Source of the DNA: an uncultured Eubacteriales bacterium
GTDB lineage: Bacteria; Bacillota; Clostridia; Christensenellales; Aristaeellaceae
Length of the DNA stretch: 64,000 nt
Direction of reading: 5' to 3'
Assembly (NCBI GenBank): GCA_902793325.1
Contig: CADBCY010000025.1
Span: forward strand, 1 to 64,000
Position numbers and translations under genes: made by a program. The notes beneath the pieces were generated by a model that saw only the letters and a program-made list of their open reading frames with translations, did not search any database and had not been told where the DNA came from. How positions within the stretch are numbered: the first letter of the stretch is position 1; the number at the start of each line of letters is the position of its first letter. This document shows, one piece after another, positions 34,759 to 44,129 of the stretch.

Positions 34759-35310
34759 ATGAGTCGAATCGGTAGACTTCCGATTGCGGTTCCCGCCGGC
34801 GTGACCGTGACCATCGCGGATGACAACACCGTGACCGTCAAGGGCCCTAAGGGTGAACTGAGTCAGAAGGTCAATAAGGATATCAAGGTTGAGGTCGTTG
34901 GCAGCGAGGTCATCGTTTCCCGCCCCTCCGACAGCAAGCCCCACCGCTCGATGCATGGTTTGTATCGCTCCCTGATCAATAACATGGTTACCGGCGTGAC
35001 CAAGGGCTTTGAGAAGGGCCTGGAGATCCAGGGCGTGGGCTGGCGCGTTTCCGAGTGGAACAAGAAGCAGCTCACCATCGCCATCGGCTACTCTCACCCC
35101 GTGATCGTCGACGCCCCCGAGCACATCGAGTTCGACGTGCCGGACAAGGGCCAGACCAAGATCGTCGTCAAGGGTATTGACAAGCAGCAGGTCGGCGCAA
35201 TCGCCGCCGACATCCGTGCCATCCGCAAGCCCGAACCCTATCACGGCAAGGGCATCCGCTACGATGGCGAGAACGTGCGCCGCAAGGAAGGCAAGGCCGG
35301 CAAGAAGTAA
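34759..35310 (+). CDS. rplF: 50S ribosomal protein uL6
   Basis: 183 aa: [19 protein letters not shown] at the start, GPKGELS, and the C-terminal [20 protein letters not shown]. Sits near the factor-binding site. SD TTGGAGG. Confidence 0.98.
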   Translation: MSRIGRLPIAVPAGVTVTIADDNTVTVKGPKGELSQKVNKDIKVEVVGSEVIVSRPSDSKPHRSMHGLYRSLINNMVTGVTKGFEKGLEIQGVGWRVSEWNKKQLTIAIGYSHPVIVDAPEHIEFDVPDKGQTKIVVKGIDKQQVGAIAADIRAIRKPEPYHGKGIRYDGENVRRKEGKAGKK

Positions 35311-35328
35311 GAGGGAGGTTTCCGCAAC

Positions 35329-35697
35329 ATGTTTAATAAGCGTGATCGCAACGAGGTTCGTAAGATCCGTCACGAGCGCGTACGCAAAAAGATCAGCGGG
35401 ACGCCTGACCGTCCCCGGCTGTGCGTATACCGCAGCAATGCACACATCTATGCTCAGGTGATCGACGATGTCGCCGGCAACACCCTGGCCGCGGCTTCCA
35501 CCGTGGAGAAGGACATCGCCGCCCAGGTCGCGGAGTGCGACAAGAAGGGCGCCGCCAAGATCGTCGGCAAAATCGTCGCCGAGCGCGCCATCAAGGCCGG
35601 CATCAAGGAAGTCGTCTTTGATCGCGGTGGCTATATCTACACCGGTCGCGTAGCCGAGCTTGCCGCTGGCGCTCGCGAGGGCGGTCTGGACTTCTGA
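35329..35697 (+). CDS. rplR: 50S ribosomal protein uL18
   Basis: 122 aa with [29 protein letters not shown] and C-terminal [23 protein letters not shown]. Binds 5S rRNA. Followed by a 111-bp spacer containing a perfect GGCAATCC/GGATTGCC hairpin (35742-35760) before rpsE. Confidence 0.98.
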   Translation: MFNKRDRNEVRKIRHERVRKKISGTPDRPRLCVYRSNAHIYAQVIDDVAGNTLAAASTVEKDIAAQVAECDKKGAAKIVGKIVAERAIKAGIKEVVFDRGGYIYTGRVAELAAGAREGGLDF

Positions 35698-35808
35698 GCA
35701 CGCCCCGCCCCCCGCTTGCTGGCGGGTCGCGGGTTTCGCCCGGCAATCCAGAGGATTGCCCTGGCTCAGTCCGGCTCCGCCGGACGCTAATAAGGAGGAT
35801 ATGAACGC

Positions 35809-36306
35809 ATGCAGCGCAATGTGCAAGAGAGCGAATATTTGGAGAAATTGGTTGCCGTAAACCGCGTTTCCAAGACCGTCAAGGGCGGCCGCAACATGCG
35901 GTTCTCCGCGCTGATGGTGGTCGGCGACCAGTCCGGCAAGGTCGGGTGCGGCATGGGCAAGGCGGTTGAAATCCCCGAGGCCATCCGCAAGGGCGTCGAG
36001 GACGCCAAGAAGACCATGATCACCGTGCCCATGAACGGCACCACCATTCCCCACGAGGTCGTCGGCGTATTCGGCACCGGCAAGGTGAAGATGCTGCCCG
36101 CCCCCGAGGGCACCGGCGTGATCGCCGGCGGTCCGGTGCGCGCCGTCCTGGAGGCCGCCGGCATCAAGGACATCGTCACCAAGTCCATCGGCACCAACAA
36201 CAAGATCAACATGGTTCGCGCCACCCTGGCAGGACTCAGCCAGCTCCGCAGTGCCGAACAGGTCGCCCAGATGCGCGGCAAGTCGGTTGAAGAGCTGCTC
36301 GGTTAA
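35809..36306 (+). CDS. rpsE: 30S ribosomal protein uS5
   Basis: 165 aa. The N-terminal dsRNA-binding fold has [20 protein letters not shown] and the C-terminal half has [16 protein letters not shown] and [17 protein letters not shown]. Part of the decoding-fidelity region. SD AAGGAGG. Confidence 0.98.
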   Translation: MQRNVQESEYLEKLVAVNRVSKTVKGGRNMRFSALMVVGDQSGKVGCGMGKAVEIPEAIRKGVEDAKKTMITVPMNGTTIPHEVVGVFGTGKVKMLPAPEGTGVIAGGPVRAVLEAAGIKDIVTKSIGTNNKINMVRATLAGLSQLRSAEQVAQMRGKSVEELLG

Positions 36307-36319
36307 GGGGGTAACTGCT

Positions 36320-36502
36320 ATGAAGCTTAAGATTACGCAGACCAAGTCCACCATCGCTTGCCTGAAGGACCAGATCGCCACCGTCAAGGCGCTGGGCCTG
36401 CACCACATCGGCGACACCGTTGTGAAGGAAGACAATCCCGCCATCCGCGGCATGATCTTCAAGGTCAAGCATATGGTCAAGGTTGAAGAGATTGCAGAGT
36501 AA
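36320..36502 (+). CDS. rpmD: 50S ribosomal protein uL30
   Basis: 60 aa from ATG 36320; the open frame runs further upstream but has no start with an SD there. The sequence [20 protein letters not shown] and [20 protein letters not shown] is typical. SD AAGGGGG. Confidence 0.97.
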   Translation: MKLKITQTKSTIACLKDQIATVKALGLHHIGDTVVKEDNPAIRGMIFKVKHMVKVEEIAE

Positions 36503-36517
36503 GGAGGCCTGGACAAC

Positions 36518-36958
36518 ATGAAACTTCATGATCTGAAACCCGCTGTGGGTGCGACCACGGCTCCGAAGCGTCTGGGCCGCGGCATCGGTTCCGGCCTGGG
36601 CAAGACCTCCGGCAAGGGCCACAAGGGCGCCAAGGCGCGCTCCGGCGGCGGCAAGCGGCCCGGGTTCGAGGGCGGCCAGATGCCCCTGACCATGCGCCTG
36701 CCCAAGCGCGGTTTCACCAACAAGTTCCGCACCGAGTTCGCCACCGTCAACGTCGATCGCCTCAACATCTTTGAGGACGGCGCGGTGGTCACTCCCGTCG
36801 AGCTGATCGAGGCCGGCATCCTGAAGAACGTTCAGGACGGCGTGAAGATCCTCGGCAACGGCGAAATTACCAAGAAGCTGACGGTTAAGGCGACGAAGTT
36901 CACCGAGTCCGCGAAGCAGAAGATCGAGGCGGCAGGCGGGAAAGCTGAGGTGTTCTGA
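36518..36958 (+). CDS. rplO: 50S ribosomal protein uL15
   Basis: 146 aa: [44 protein letters not shown]-type glycine-rich stretch and [16 protein letters not shown]. Ends one base before the secY start, as is usual for this pair. Confidence 0.98.
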   Translation: MKLHDLKPAVGATTAPKRLGRGIGSGLGKTSGKGHKGAKARSGGGKRPGFEGGQMPLTMRLPKRGFTNKFRTEFATVNVDRLNIFEDGAVVTPVELIEAGILKNVQDGVKILGNGEITKKLTVKATKFTESAKQKIEAAGGKAEVF

Positions 36959-36959
36959 T

Positions 36960-38219
36960 ATGCGCGAGACACTGAAGAACGCATGGAAGATCGCGGAGCT
37001 TCGCAAGAAGATCCTGTACACCCTGGGCATGCTCCTGGTGTATCGCTTGCTGTGCTACGTGCCGACGCCCGGCGTTGACACCAGCCTGATCGCCTCCGCC
37101 ATCGAGCGCTATTCCCTGCTGGGCTTCATCAACTCCATGACCGGTTCCGACCTCTCCAACTACTCCATCATGGCCATGGGCATCACCCCGTACATCAATG
37201 CGAGCATTATCATGCAGCTGCTGTGCGTGGCGATCCCGAAGCTGGAGGAGCTGCAGAAGGAGGGCGAAGAGGGCCGCAAGAAGATCGCTCAGATCACCCG
37301 TTACGTCACCGTCGGCCTGGCCTTCATTCAGGCCCTGGCCCTGACCATCGGCCTGCGCGCCAACGCCACCCACGGCTTCCTGGGCCTGCTCACCATCGGC
37401 CTGTGCCTGTCCGCCGGCACCGCGCTGGCGATGTGGATCGGCGAGCGCATCACCGAGAACGGCATCGGCAACGGCATCTCCCTGCTGATCTTCGCCGGCA
37501 TCATCGCCAACCTGGCCAAGTCCGTCGGCACCAACGTCTACAACCTGTTCGCCGCCCCCGAGGCCGTGAACGTCGCCGCCGTGATCGCGTCCCTGATCGT
37601 GTTCATCATACTGGTCGTGGGCATCGTGATCGTGGACCTGGCCGAGCGCCGCATCCGCATCCAGTATGCCAAGCGCATGGTCGGCCGCAAGCTCTACGGC
37701 GGTCAGTCCACCTTTATCCCCCTGAAGCTGAATGCCTCCGGCGTGCTGCCGCTGATCTTTGCCAGCGCCATCATGCAGTTCCCGGCCACCATCCTCGCGT
37801 TCTTCCCCAATTCCGCGGCGAACGCCTGGTGGACCGCGCACGTCAGCTCCACCCACTTCCTGTACCAGATTATCTTCGCGCTGCTGATCTTCGGTTTCAC
37901 CTTCTTCTATTCCGAGATCACCTTCAACCCCGTTGAAATCGCGAAGAACATCCAGTCCAACGGCGGCATGATCCCCGGCCTCCGCCAGGGCAAGCCCACC
38001 AGCGACTACATCAAGAAGGTTACCCGTCGCATCACCACCTTCGGCGCCATTTACCTGGCGATCCTGGCGGTGATCCCCATGATCATCTACTCGATTGCCC
38101 GCGTCAGCCTGCCCTTCGCGGCGTCCTCCCTGCTGATCGCCGTCTCCGTCGCCATGGAGACCATGCGTGAGCTGGAGAGCCAGATGCTGATGCGCCACTA
38201 CAAGGGATTCCTGAAGTAA
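36960..38219 (+). CDS. secY: preprotein translocase channel SecY
   Basis: 419 aa with ten membrane segments. Conserved stretches include ITPYINASIIMQLL in segment 2, GIGNGISLLIFAGI, and the cytoplasmic loops QYAKRMVGRKLYGGQSTFIPLKLNASGV (residues about 240-268) and GMIPGLRQGKPTSDYI. Forms the SecYEG pore in the membrane. Sits between rplO and adk, the standard order. Coupled to rplO with no clear SD of its own beyond GAGGTG. Confidence 0.98.
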   Translation: MRETLKNAWKIAELRKKILYTLGMLLVYRLLCYVPTPGVDTSLIASAIERYSLLGFINSMTGSDLSNYSIMAMGITPYINASIIMQLLCVAIPKLEELQKEGEEGRKKIAQITRYVTVGLAFIQALALTIGLRANATHGFLGLLTIGLCLSAGTALAMWIGERITENGIGNGISLLIFAGIIANLAKSVGTNVYNLFAAPEAVNVAAVIASLIVFIILVVGIVIVDLAERRIRIQYAKRMVGRKLYGGQSTFIPLKLNASGVLPLIFASAIMQFPATILAFFPNSAANAWWTAHVSSTHFLYQIIFALLIFGFTFFYSEITFNPVEIAKNIQSNGGMIPGLRQGKPTSDYIKKVTRRITTFGAIYLAILAVIPMIIYSIARVSLPFAASSLLIAVSVAMETMRELESQMLMRHYKGFLK

Positions 38220-38236
38220 TCCCCGGAGGGAAGCAT

Positions 38237-38881
38237 ATGAAACTCATCTTTCTGGGCCCCCCCGGTGCTGGCAAGGGCACCCAAGCCTCCGGAGTGAGCG
38301 CGCACCTCGGCGTGCCGCACATCTCCACGGGCGACATGTTCCGCTCCGCCATCAAAAACCAGACTCCCACGGGCCTGGAGGCGAAGCGCTACATGGACGC
38401 CGGCGAGTTGGTACCCGACAGCGTCGTGATCGACATGGTGCGCGAGCGCCTCGCGATGGACGACTGCAAGTCCGGTTACCTGTTAGATGGATTCCCCCGC
38501 ACGGTGGAACAGGCGGAGGCGCTGGATCAGATCAGCGCGCCTGACGCCGTAATCGAAATCGACGTTCCCGATGAGCGGCTCCTGAGCCGCCTCACGGGGC
38601 GCCGGGTGTGCGGAAAGTGCCAGGGCACCTTCCACATCTCCCAGCTCGCTGACGAGCACGCCTGCCCGATTTGCGGCGGGGAGCTGTATCAGCGAAACGA
38701 CGACCAGCCCGAGACGATCGCCACGCGCCTGAAGGCCTATCACGACCAGACGGAGCCGCTGATCGACTACTACTCGGGCGAGGGCAAGCTGCACGTGGTC
38801 GAGGTCAGCCGACTGAAGACCGTCAACGGCGACAGCAAACCGGAGGAAGTCTTCAAGACGATCCTCGCAACGCTGGAGTAA
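38237..38881 (+). CDS. adk: adenylate kinase
   Basis: 214 aa. P-loop GPPGAGKGTQ at residues 7-16, LID domain with a zinc site made of CGKC and CPIC (about residues 127-155), and DGFPRTVEQAEAL. Interconverts 2 ADP with ATP and AMP in the cytoplasm. The zinc LID is common in Gram-positive enzymes. SD GGAGGG. Confidence 0.98.
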   Translation: MKLIFLGPPGAGKGTQASGVSAHLGVPHISTGDMFRSAIKNQTPTGLEAKRYMDAGELVPDSVVIDMVRERLAMDDCKSGYLLDGFPRTVEQAEALDQISAPDAVIEIDVPDERLLSRLTGRRVCGKCQGTFHISQLADEHACPICGGELYQRNDDQPETIATRLKAYHDQTEPLIDYYSGEGKLHVVEVSRLKTVNGDSKPEEVFKTILATLE

Positions 38882-38886
38882 CACGC

Positions 38887-39660
38887 ATGATCACTATTAA
38901 GAATGAATCACAGATCGACAAAATGCGCAAGGCGGGCGCGTTGCTCCACAGCGTGCTGGAAGCCCTTCGCAGTGAGATCGAGCCCGGCGTCACCACCAAA
39001 CACCTGGATCACATGGCCGAGAGGCTGATCCGGGAGGGCGGCGGTATCCCCTCCTTCAAGGGGTACGAGGGTTTCCCGTTCTCCATCTGTGCTTCGGTGG
39101 ATGATCAGGTGGTACACGGCTTCGCTTCCAACGACAGGCTCAAGAAGGGTCAGCTCCTCAGCGTAGACTGCGGCTGCATCCTGGACGGCTGGCAATCCGA
39201 CAGCGCGTTTTCCGTGCTGGTGGGCGGCGGCACGCCCGAGGCGCAGCAGCTCGTGGACGTCACCGAGAAGTGCTTCTGGCTGGGCGCAGACGCGGCCCGC
39301 GCCGGGAACCACCTCGGGGACATCGGCCACGCGGTGCAGACCTACGCGGAGTCCTTCGGCTACGGCGTCATCCGCGACCTCTGCGGCCACGGCATCGGCA
39401 CCGAGATGCACGAGGACCCCAACGTCCCCAACTATGGCAACCCCCATCGGGGCGTCAAGCTCCAGGCGGGCATGACCATCGCCGTGGAGCCCATGATCTC
39501 CATGGGCACCTGGAAGGTTTACTGCCAGGACAACGACTGGACCATCTGCACCCGGGACGGCAGCATTGCCTCTCACTACGAGCACACCCTCCTGATCACC
39601 GACGGGGAACCGGAGATCCTCTCCTGGCCCGGCGTGAAAGTTTCGGAGGTGTTGAAATGA
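38887..39660 (+). CDS. map: methionine aminopeptidase, type I
   Basis: 257 aa from ATG 38887, 5 nt after adk. Metal ligands are visible: Asp in LSVDCGCILDGWQSDSAF (the usual two aspartates), His in CGHGIGTEMHEDP, and Glu in AVEPMISMG. It removes the initiator Met from nascent proteins. Next gene overlaps by 4 nt. Confidence 0.97.
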   Translation: MITIKNESQIDKMRKAGALLHSVLEALRSEIEPGVTTKHLDHMAERLIREGGGIPSFKGYEGFPFSICASVDDQVVHGFASNDRLKKGQLLSVDCGCILDGWQSDSAFSVLVGGGTPEAQQLVDVTEKCFWLGADAARAGNHLGDIGHAVQTYAESFGYGVIRDLCGHGIGTEMHEDPNVPNYGNPHRGVKLQAGMTIAVEPMISMGTWKVYCQDNDWTICTRDGSIASHYEHTLLITDGEPEILSWPGVKVSEVLK

Positions 39661-39944
39661 ACAAGCTCCCCATCGTGACCGGCAGCATCGTTCGATCGAA
39701 GGCGGGCAGGGACGAGGGCAGGCTGTTCATCGTCGTACAGGAAGTGGACGCCGATTTCGTGATGATCGCCAACGGCGATCTCAGAAAGCTGGACCGCTTG
39801 AAGAAAAAGCGCCGCAAACACCTCAAGCCCACGGGCACCGTGGTGGAGGAGCTGCGCGCCCGGCTCGAACGAGGAGAGCCGGTGGAGGATCATGAAGTGC
39901 GCTCATGGCTGAGCAAGGAGGAGGAAAAGCTTGTCCAAGTCTGA
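39657..39944 (+). CDS. KOW-domain RNA-binding protein (L14e-like)
   Basis: 95 aa, overlapping map by ATGA. The N-terminus [31 protein letters not shown] has the KOW pattern seen in small ribosome-associated proteins found between map and infA in many Firmicutes. Then a very basic stretch ([12 protein letters not shown]). It overlaps the infA start by 14 nt. Role unconfirmed. Confidence 0.85.
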   Translation: MNKLPIVTGSIVRSKAGRDEGRLFIVVQEVDADFVMIANGDLRKLDRLKKKRRKHLKPTGTVVEELRARLERGEPVEDHEVRSWLSKEEEKLVQV

Positions 39945-40152
39945 TGTTATCGAAGTAGAAGGCGTTGTCACTGAGTCCTTTCCCAACGCCATGTTCGAAG
40001 TACAGCTGCCCAACGGGCATAAGATACTGGCGCATGTGTCCGGAAAAATGCGGATGAACTACATTCGCATCTACCCCGGCGACAAGGTAACGATTGAGCT
40101 CTCGCCCTATGATCTGACCCGCGGTCGCATCACCTGGCGCTCGAAGAGCTGA
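39931..40152 (+). CDS. infA: translation initiation factor IF-1
   Basis: 73 aa from TTG 39931, with SD AAGGAGGAGG. OB-fold sequence [37 protein letters not shown], and [18 protein letters not shown] are diagnostic. Occludes the A site during initiation. Confidence 0.98.
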   Translation: MSKSDVIEVEGVVTESFPNAMFEVQLPNGHKILAHVSGKMRMNYIRIYPGDKVTIELSPYDLTRGRITWRSKS

Positions 40153-40167
40153 CAAGGAGGAAGAAAC

Positions 40168-40281
40168 ATGAAAGTGAGACCTTCCGTGAAGCCCATGTGC
40201 GAAAAGTGCAAGATCATCAAGCGCAAGGGCCGCGTCATGGTCATCTGCGAGAACCCCAAGCATAAGCAGAAGCAGGGCTAA
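40168..40281 (+). CDS. rpmJ: 50S ribosomal protein bL36
   Basis: 37 aa. [21 protein letters not shown] holds the first zinc ligands (CxxC), with Cys and His in [22 protein letters not shown] 8 nt upstream. Only 37 codons, but unmistakable in sequence and position after infA. Confidence 0.98.
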   Translation: MKVRPSVKPMCEKCKIIKRKGRVMVICENPKHKQKQG

Positions 40282-40304
40282 GCAGTACCCGACGCAGAAG
40301 CGTC

Positions 40305-40332
40305 GCCGGAGCGATCCGGCGGCGCTTTGAAC
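40305..40332 (+). terminator. possible terminator after rpmJ
   Basis: CGCCGGA and TCCGGCGG pair around GCGA, followed by CGCTTT. The T-run is short, so partial read-through is likely. Confidence 0.5.
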
Positions 40333-40546
40333 GTGTCCTGAACGAGGCGGAATCCGCAGGATCGCCTGCATCCGGAAGACATCGGTGCAGGATGGGCATG
40401 CACGCCGTTCCGGCGCCCTTCGCGCGCGCGGGGGATTCTCCACCGTGTACAGCGCGGGGCGGCGCGGTTTTCGCGCTTTGACGGGATGCGTTCCAAAAGT
40501 TAACAAAAGAAGCTCCGAGAATTAACGCAATCTCTTCCAAAATCCA

Positions 40547-40575
40547 TCGAAGTACAGACTACGGTATGCTATAAT
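40547..40575 (+). promoter_or_regulatory. promoter before rpsM (alpha operon)
   Basis: A perfect TATAAT at 40570-40575 with a weaker -35 (TCGAAG, 40547-40552) at 17-nt spacing. It indicates that rpsM-rpsK-rpsD-rpoA-rplQ has its own transcription start. Confidence 0.6.
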
Positions 40576-40581
40576 TGTTTG

Positions 40582-40836
40582 GAATGACGGAATTTCGGAG
40601 CGGCTGACGAAGAAGCGCTCGGGCCCTCGCTACGGCCGGAGCGGCTTTCATTCGTTTTCCGGGGTTCCCTCACATCACCCTGTTTGGCGCTACGCCAGGC
40701 GCCGAACCGTGGCAGGGACCGAAGGGTCTCAAGCCTCGCCCCCGCGGGCGGGACTGATGTTGCCCCAACTATGTACGGGCGACATCGCCGTTTTTCAACG
40801 CACAGCATAGAAGTTTTTTGGAGGTGCAATCAACAC
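40582..40836 (+). promoter_or_regulatory. structured leader of the alpha operon with attenuator-like hairpin
   Basis: About 250 nt without a coding frame. At 40756-40786 GATGTTGCCC pairs with GGGCGACATC and TTTTT follows at 40791-40795, resembling an intrinsic terminator placed 40 nt before the rpsM start. In enterobacteria uS4 binds the leader of this operon to repress it; an analogous control here is inference. The rest of the 40282-40836 gap holds further GC hairpins and no gene. Confidence 0.5.
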
Positions 40837-41208
40837 ATGGCACGAATTGCTGGTGTCGATCTTCCCAGGGAGAAGCGCATTGAGATCGCTCTGACGTATA
40901 TCTACGGCATTGGCCGCAACATCGCAGACGACATCATTGAAGCGACCGGCGTCAACCCGGATACCCGCGTCAAGGATCTGACCGAAGAGGATATCGGTAA
41001 GCTGCGCGACTACATCGACCATCACCTGAAGGTGGAGGGCGACCTGCGCCGCGAAGTCTCTATGAACATCAAGCGCCTGATGGAGATCGGCTGCTATCGC
41101 GGCCTGCGCCATCGCCGCGGCCTGCCCGTGCGCGGCCAGAATACCAAGCAGAATGCCCGTACCCGCAAGGGCCCGAAGAAGCAGGCTGCCGGTAAGAAGA
41201 AGAAGTAA
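40837..41208 (+). CDS. rpsM: 30S ribosomal protein uS13
   Basis: 123 aa from ATG 40837 with [30 protein letters not shown] and [16 protein letters not shown] with the basic C-terminal [13 protein letters not shown] are diagnostic. Head protein contacting the P-site tRNA. A 120-bp hairpin spacer follows. Confidence 0.98.
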   Translation: MARIAGVDLPREKRIEIALTYIYGIGRNIADDIIEATGVNPDTRVKDLTEEDIGKLRDYIDHHLKVEGDLRREVSMNIKRLMEIGCYRGLRHRRGLPVRGQNTKQNARTRKGPKKQAAGKKKK

Positions 41209-41328
41209 GCTTGTTGAGCGTCCAGCGCAGCTGGACTGAGGCCGCGCGAACCGTAGGGTTCGCCGGACGAAACCCGTCACCCGCCCGTGGCGAGGGGACG
41301 GGGCGAACAGTAGGGAGGAAATAACGCT

Positions 41329-41739
41329 ATGGCAAAGCCGAAGCTGAAGAGAGTCACCCGTAAACGCCGCGAGAAGAAGCTCGTGGAGCGCGGCGCGGCC
41401 CATATCAAGTCTTCTTTCAACAACACGATCGTGACGATCACGGACACCAACGGCAATGCGCTGAGCTGGGCCTCCGCCGGCGGACTGGGTTTCCGCGGCA
41501 GCAAGAAGTCCACGCCCTTCGCCGCGCAGAGCGCCGCTGAGACCGCCGCCAAGGCCGCGATGGAGTACGGTCTGAAGACCGTCGAGGTTTACGTGAAGGG
41601 CCCCGGTTCGGGCCGCGAAGCCGCCATCCGTTCCCTGCAGGCCGCCGGTCTGGAAGTGAACATGATCAAGGACGTGACGCCCATCCCCCACAACGGATGC
41701 CGCCCGCCCAAGCGCAGAGGAGATACCGGACATGGCTAA
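41329..41739 (+). CDS. rpsK: 30S ribosomal protein uS11
   Basis: 136 aa. [34 protein letters not shown], and C-terminal [16 protein letters not shown] are family hallmarks. Platform protein. Overlaps rpsD by 8 nt. Confidence 0.98.
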   Translation: MAKPKLKRVTRKRREKKLVERGAAHIKSSFNNTIVTITDTNGNALSWASAGGLGFRGSKKSTPFAAQSAAETAAKAAMEYGLKTVEVYVKGPGSGREAAIRSLQAAGLEVNMIKDVTPIPHNGCRPPKRRGDTGHG

Positions 41740-42241
41740 GAATACACAGCCCGTTCTGAAAAGATGCAAGGCGCTGGGTCTGTCTCCCGCGGTGCTTGGT
41801 TACTCCAAGGAGACCACTCGCAATCCCAAGCCCCAGATGCGCCGGAAGCAGTCTGAATACGGCAAGCAGCTGATGGAAAAGCAGAAGGTCAAGTTCATCT
41901 ATGGCGTTCTGGAAAAGCAGTTCTATCATTACTATGAGATGGCCGAGCGCAAGCGCGGCATCACCGGCGAGATCATGCTCGGCCACTTCACCGTGAACGG
42001 CAAGCGCTGCAACATCCCCTCCGCGCTCGTCAAGCCCGGCGATATCGTCGCCGTGTGCCAGAAGAGCCAGGCCTCCGAAAAGTTCAAGGGCCTGCTGGAG
42101 GAGTACGGCAAGAAGGCCGTTCCCCAGTGGATGGAAAAGACCAACGATTCCTTCGAGGGCAAGATCGTCGCGATGCCCGCCCGCGAGGATATCGATTACG
42201 AGGTTTCTGAGAACCTGATCGTCGAGCTGTACTCCCGCTAA
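41732..42241 (+). CDS. rpsD: 30S ribosomal protein uS4 with an internal in-frame deletion
   Basis: 169 aa, against about 195-210 for bacterial uS4. The N-terminal part is normal ([41 protein letters not shown]). After RKRGITGE (about 41970) the sequence jumps straight to [20 protein letters not shown]. The stretch that always lies between, roughly the 28 residues of the NLLxLLExRLDNVVxRLGFAxxRxEARQ type, is missing. That is most of the first half of the S4 RNA-binding domain. The frame stays open to a proper C-terminus (NLIVELYSR). Start ATG 41732 has SD AGAGGAG. Real lineage feature, a second rpsD elsewhere compensating, or an assembly or sequencing error are all possible. Confidence 0.9.
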   Translation: MAKNTQPVLKRCKALGLSPAVLGYSKETTRNPKPQMRRKQSEYGKQLMEKQKVKFIYGVLEKQFYHYYEMAERKRGITGEIMLGHFTVNGKRCNIPSALVKPGDIVAVCQKSQASEKFKGLLEEYGKKAVPQWMEKTNDSFEGKIVAMPAREDIDYEVSENLIVELYSR

Positions 42242-42374
42242 TTGTGATTCCCCTGGAGTTGCGGTTTGCGTCCTGTGGCTGTCGGGTGCGCTACGAAACC
42301 ACCTGGCTGGCCGCGGGGCGGGCAGCGCGACCGGGGCGGCCGTCCCGGCGCGATAGGAGAGGAGGAAACGCTGA

Positions 42375-43346
42375 GTGATCGATCAAATCGAAAAACCCAA
42401 AATCGAACGTGTGGAAATCGGCGAAAACAGCCGCTATGGTAAGTTTGTCGTCAACCCGCTGGAGCGGGGCTTCGGTCAGACCCTGGGCAATTCGCTTCGC
42501 CGCGTGCTGCTCAATTCTCTGCCCGGCGTGGCGGCGACCAGCGTCCGGATCGAGGGCGTTCAGCATGAGTTTTCGACCGTTCCCGGCATGAAGGAAGATG
42601 TCGCGGAGCTGATCCTGAACATCAAGCTTCTCTCTGCAAAGCTCTTTACGGAGCAGCCCAAGGTGGTCTCCATCGATGCGTACGGCCCCTGCGAAGTGAA
42701 GGCGGCGGACATCAAGGCGGACGACGAGGTTGAAATCATCAACCCCGACCTGCACATCGCCACGCTTTCCGAGGGCGCCCATCTGCAGGTTCAGATCACC
42801 CTGGAAAAGGGAAGAGGCTATGTCTCTGCAGAGAGAAACAAGCAGCTTGCGCAGGAGAGGAACAAGGTCGCCGGCATGCCCATTGGCGTCATCCCGGTGG
42901 ACTCCATCTTTACCCCCATTCGCAAGGTGAGCTACTCCGTTGAGGACACCCGCGTGGGCCAGGTTACCGACTACGATAAGCTGACCATCGAGGTGTGGAC
43001 CAACGGCTCGATCCTGCCCAAGGAAGCCCTGGCCTCCGCGGCGCAGATCATCACCAACAACATGCGCCTGTTCATCGATCTGACGGTGAACGTGGTTCGG
43101 GTGGATTACAACGAGCCCGAAATCGACGACAAGAGCAAGGTTCTGGAGATGACCATCGAGGAACTGGATCTGTCCGTCCGCGCGTTCAACTGCCTGAAGC
43201 GCGCCGGCATCAACACCGTCGCGGAGCTGGTGCAGCGCAACCAGGAAGACATGATGAAGGTGCGCAACCTCGGCAAGAAGTCGCTTGAAGAAGTGGAGCA
43301 GAAGCTCATCGCGTTGGGCCTCTCCCTCAAGACGAGCGAAGAATAA
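42375..43346 (+). CDS. rpoA: RNA polymerase alpha subunit
   Basis: 323 aa from GTG 42375, with SD GGAGGA. The N-terminal domain includes [20 protein letters not shown] for assembly; the C-terminal domain (about residues 250-315) contains [20 protein letters not shown] and [16 protein letters not shown], which bind UP elements and activators. Length is normal. Preceded by a 133-bp GC-rich spacer. Confidence 0.98.
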   Translation: MIDQIEKPKIERVEIGENSRYGKFVVNPLERGFGQTLGNSLRRVLLNSLPGVAATSVRIEGVQHEFSTVPGMKEDVAELILNIKLLSAKLFTEQPKVVSIDAYGPCEVKAADIKADDEVEIINPDLHIATLSEGAHLQVQITLEKGRGYVSAERNKQLAQERNKVAGMPIGVIPVDSIFTPIRKVSYSVEDTRVGQVTDYDKLTIEVWTNGSILPKEALASAAQIITNNMRLFIDLTVNVVRVDYNEPEIDDKSKVLEMTIEELDLSVRAFNCLKRAGINTVAELVQRNQEDMMKVRNLGKKSLEEVEQKLIALGLSLKTSEE

Positions 43347-43382
43347 CAGACTGATATTTGAGCATCAAGGGAGGAACCGGAA

Positions 43383-43892
43383 ATGGCCAATCGCAAGCTG
43401 GGTCGGCCCACCGACCAGAGAATGGCGATGCTCCGCAATCAGGTCACCAACCTGATTTGGTACGGCAGGATCGAGACCACTCTCGCGCGCGGCAAGGAAG
43501 TTCAGTCTCTGGCTGAGCACCTGGTGACCATCGCCATGCGCCAGTGTGACAATACCGTTGAAGTGACCAAGAAGCACATGAACGACAAGAAGCAGGTCGA
43601 GGAGCTGACCGTGACCAACGACAGCCCCGCCCGTCTGGCTGCCCGCCGTCAGGTGATGCGCTATCTGTACGATATCCCCGCCGTCCAGAACAAGGACGAG
43701 GATAAGGCGGATTTCAAGAAGCGCCAGAAGGACGTCAAGCACCAGGTCGTGGAAAAGCTGTTCCGCGAGATCGCGCCCAAGTACAAGAAGCGCGCCGCGG
43801 AAAAGGGCCAGGGCGGCGGTTATACCCGCATCGTCAAGAAGGGCCCCCGTCGCGGCGACGCCGCCGAGATGGTGGTCCTGGAGTTCATCTGA
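43383..43892 (+). CDS. rplQ: 50S ribosomal protein bL17
   Basis: 169 aa: [21 protein letters not shown], then [15 protein letters not shown] and C-terminal [20 protein letters not shown]. It is longer than the about 115-130 aa of many homologues because of an insertion around residues 55-70 and 95-120 rich in Lys and Asp, as in several Clostridia. Last gene of the alpha operon. SD GGGAGG. Confidence 0.97.
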   Translation: MANRKLGRPTDQRMAMLRNQVTNLIWYGRIETTLARGKEVQSLAEHLVTIAMRQCDNTVEVTKKHMNDKKQVEELTVTNDSPARLAARRQVMRYLYDIPAVQNKDEDKADFKKRQKDVKHQVVEKLFREIAPKYKKRAAEKGQGGGYTRIVKKGPRRGDAAEMVVLEFI

Positions 43893-43906
43893 TCGAACCG
43901 TGGCCG

Positions 43907-43944
43907 ACGCCTCCGATCCCGCGCAGGGAATCGGGGGCGTTTTT
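43907..43944 (+). terminator. terminator of the ribosomal operon after rplQ
   Basis: ACGCCTCCGATCCC pairs imperfectly with GGGAATCGGGGGCGT and is followed by TTTT. Confidence 0.8.
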
Positions 43945-44036
43945 CGTCGCCCCGCCGGGCGCGCCCCGCAGCCGTGCGCGGCAAAACGCGCCGCGGGGTG
44001 TCTTATTTTCGCCCCATATCATTTGCGCATTGTACC

Positions 44037-44065
44037 TTGCCACGGGGTATAAAATGCCGTATAAT
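44037..44065 (+). promoter_or_regulatory. promoter of parA-parB
   Basis: TTGCCA (44037-44042), 17-nt spacer and TATAAT (44060-44065). The predicted start site, about 44072, coincides with an in-frame ATG at 44073, which raises the possibility of a leaderless message. Confidence 0.75.
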
Positions 44066-44129
44066 AGCATATATGGATACTATCGGTTCTTGCGTCCTCG
44101 CGGCGCCGGGACCCGAATGGGATGATATT

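Noticed and set aside
41732-42241. Frameshift or wrong start as the cause of the short uS4
   Set aside because: N- and C-terminal parts are both in frame and complete; only the middle is missing, so neither start choice nor a single indel explains it.
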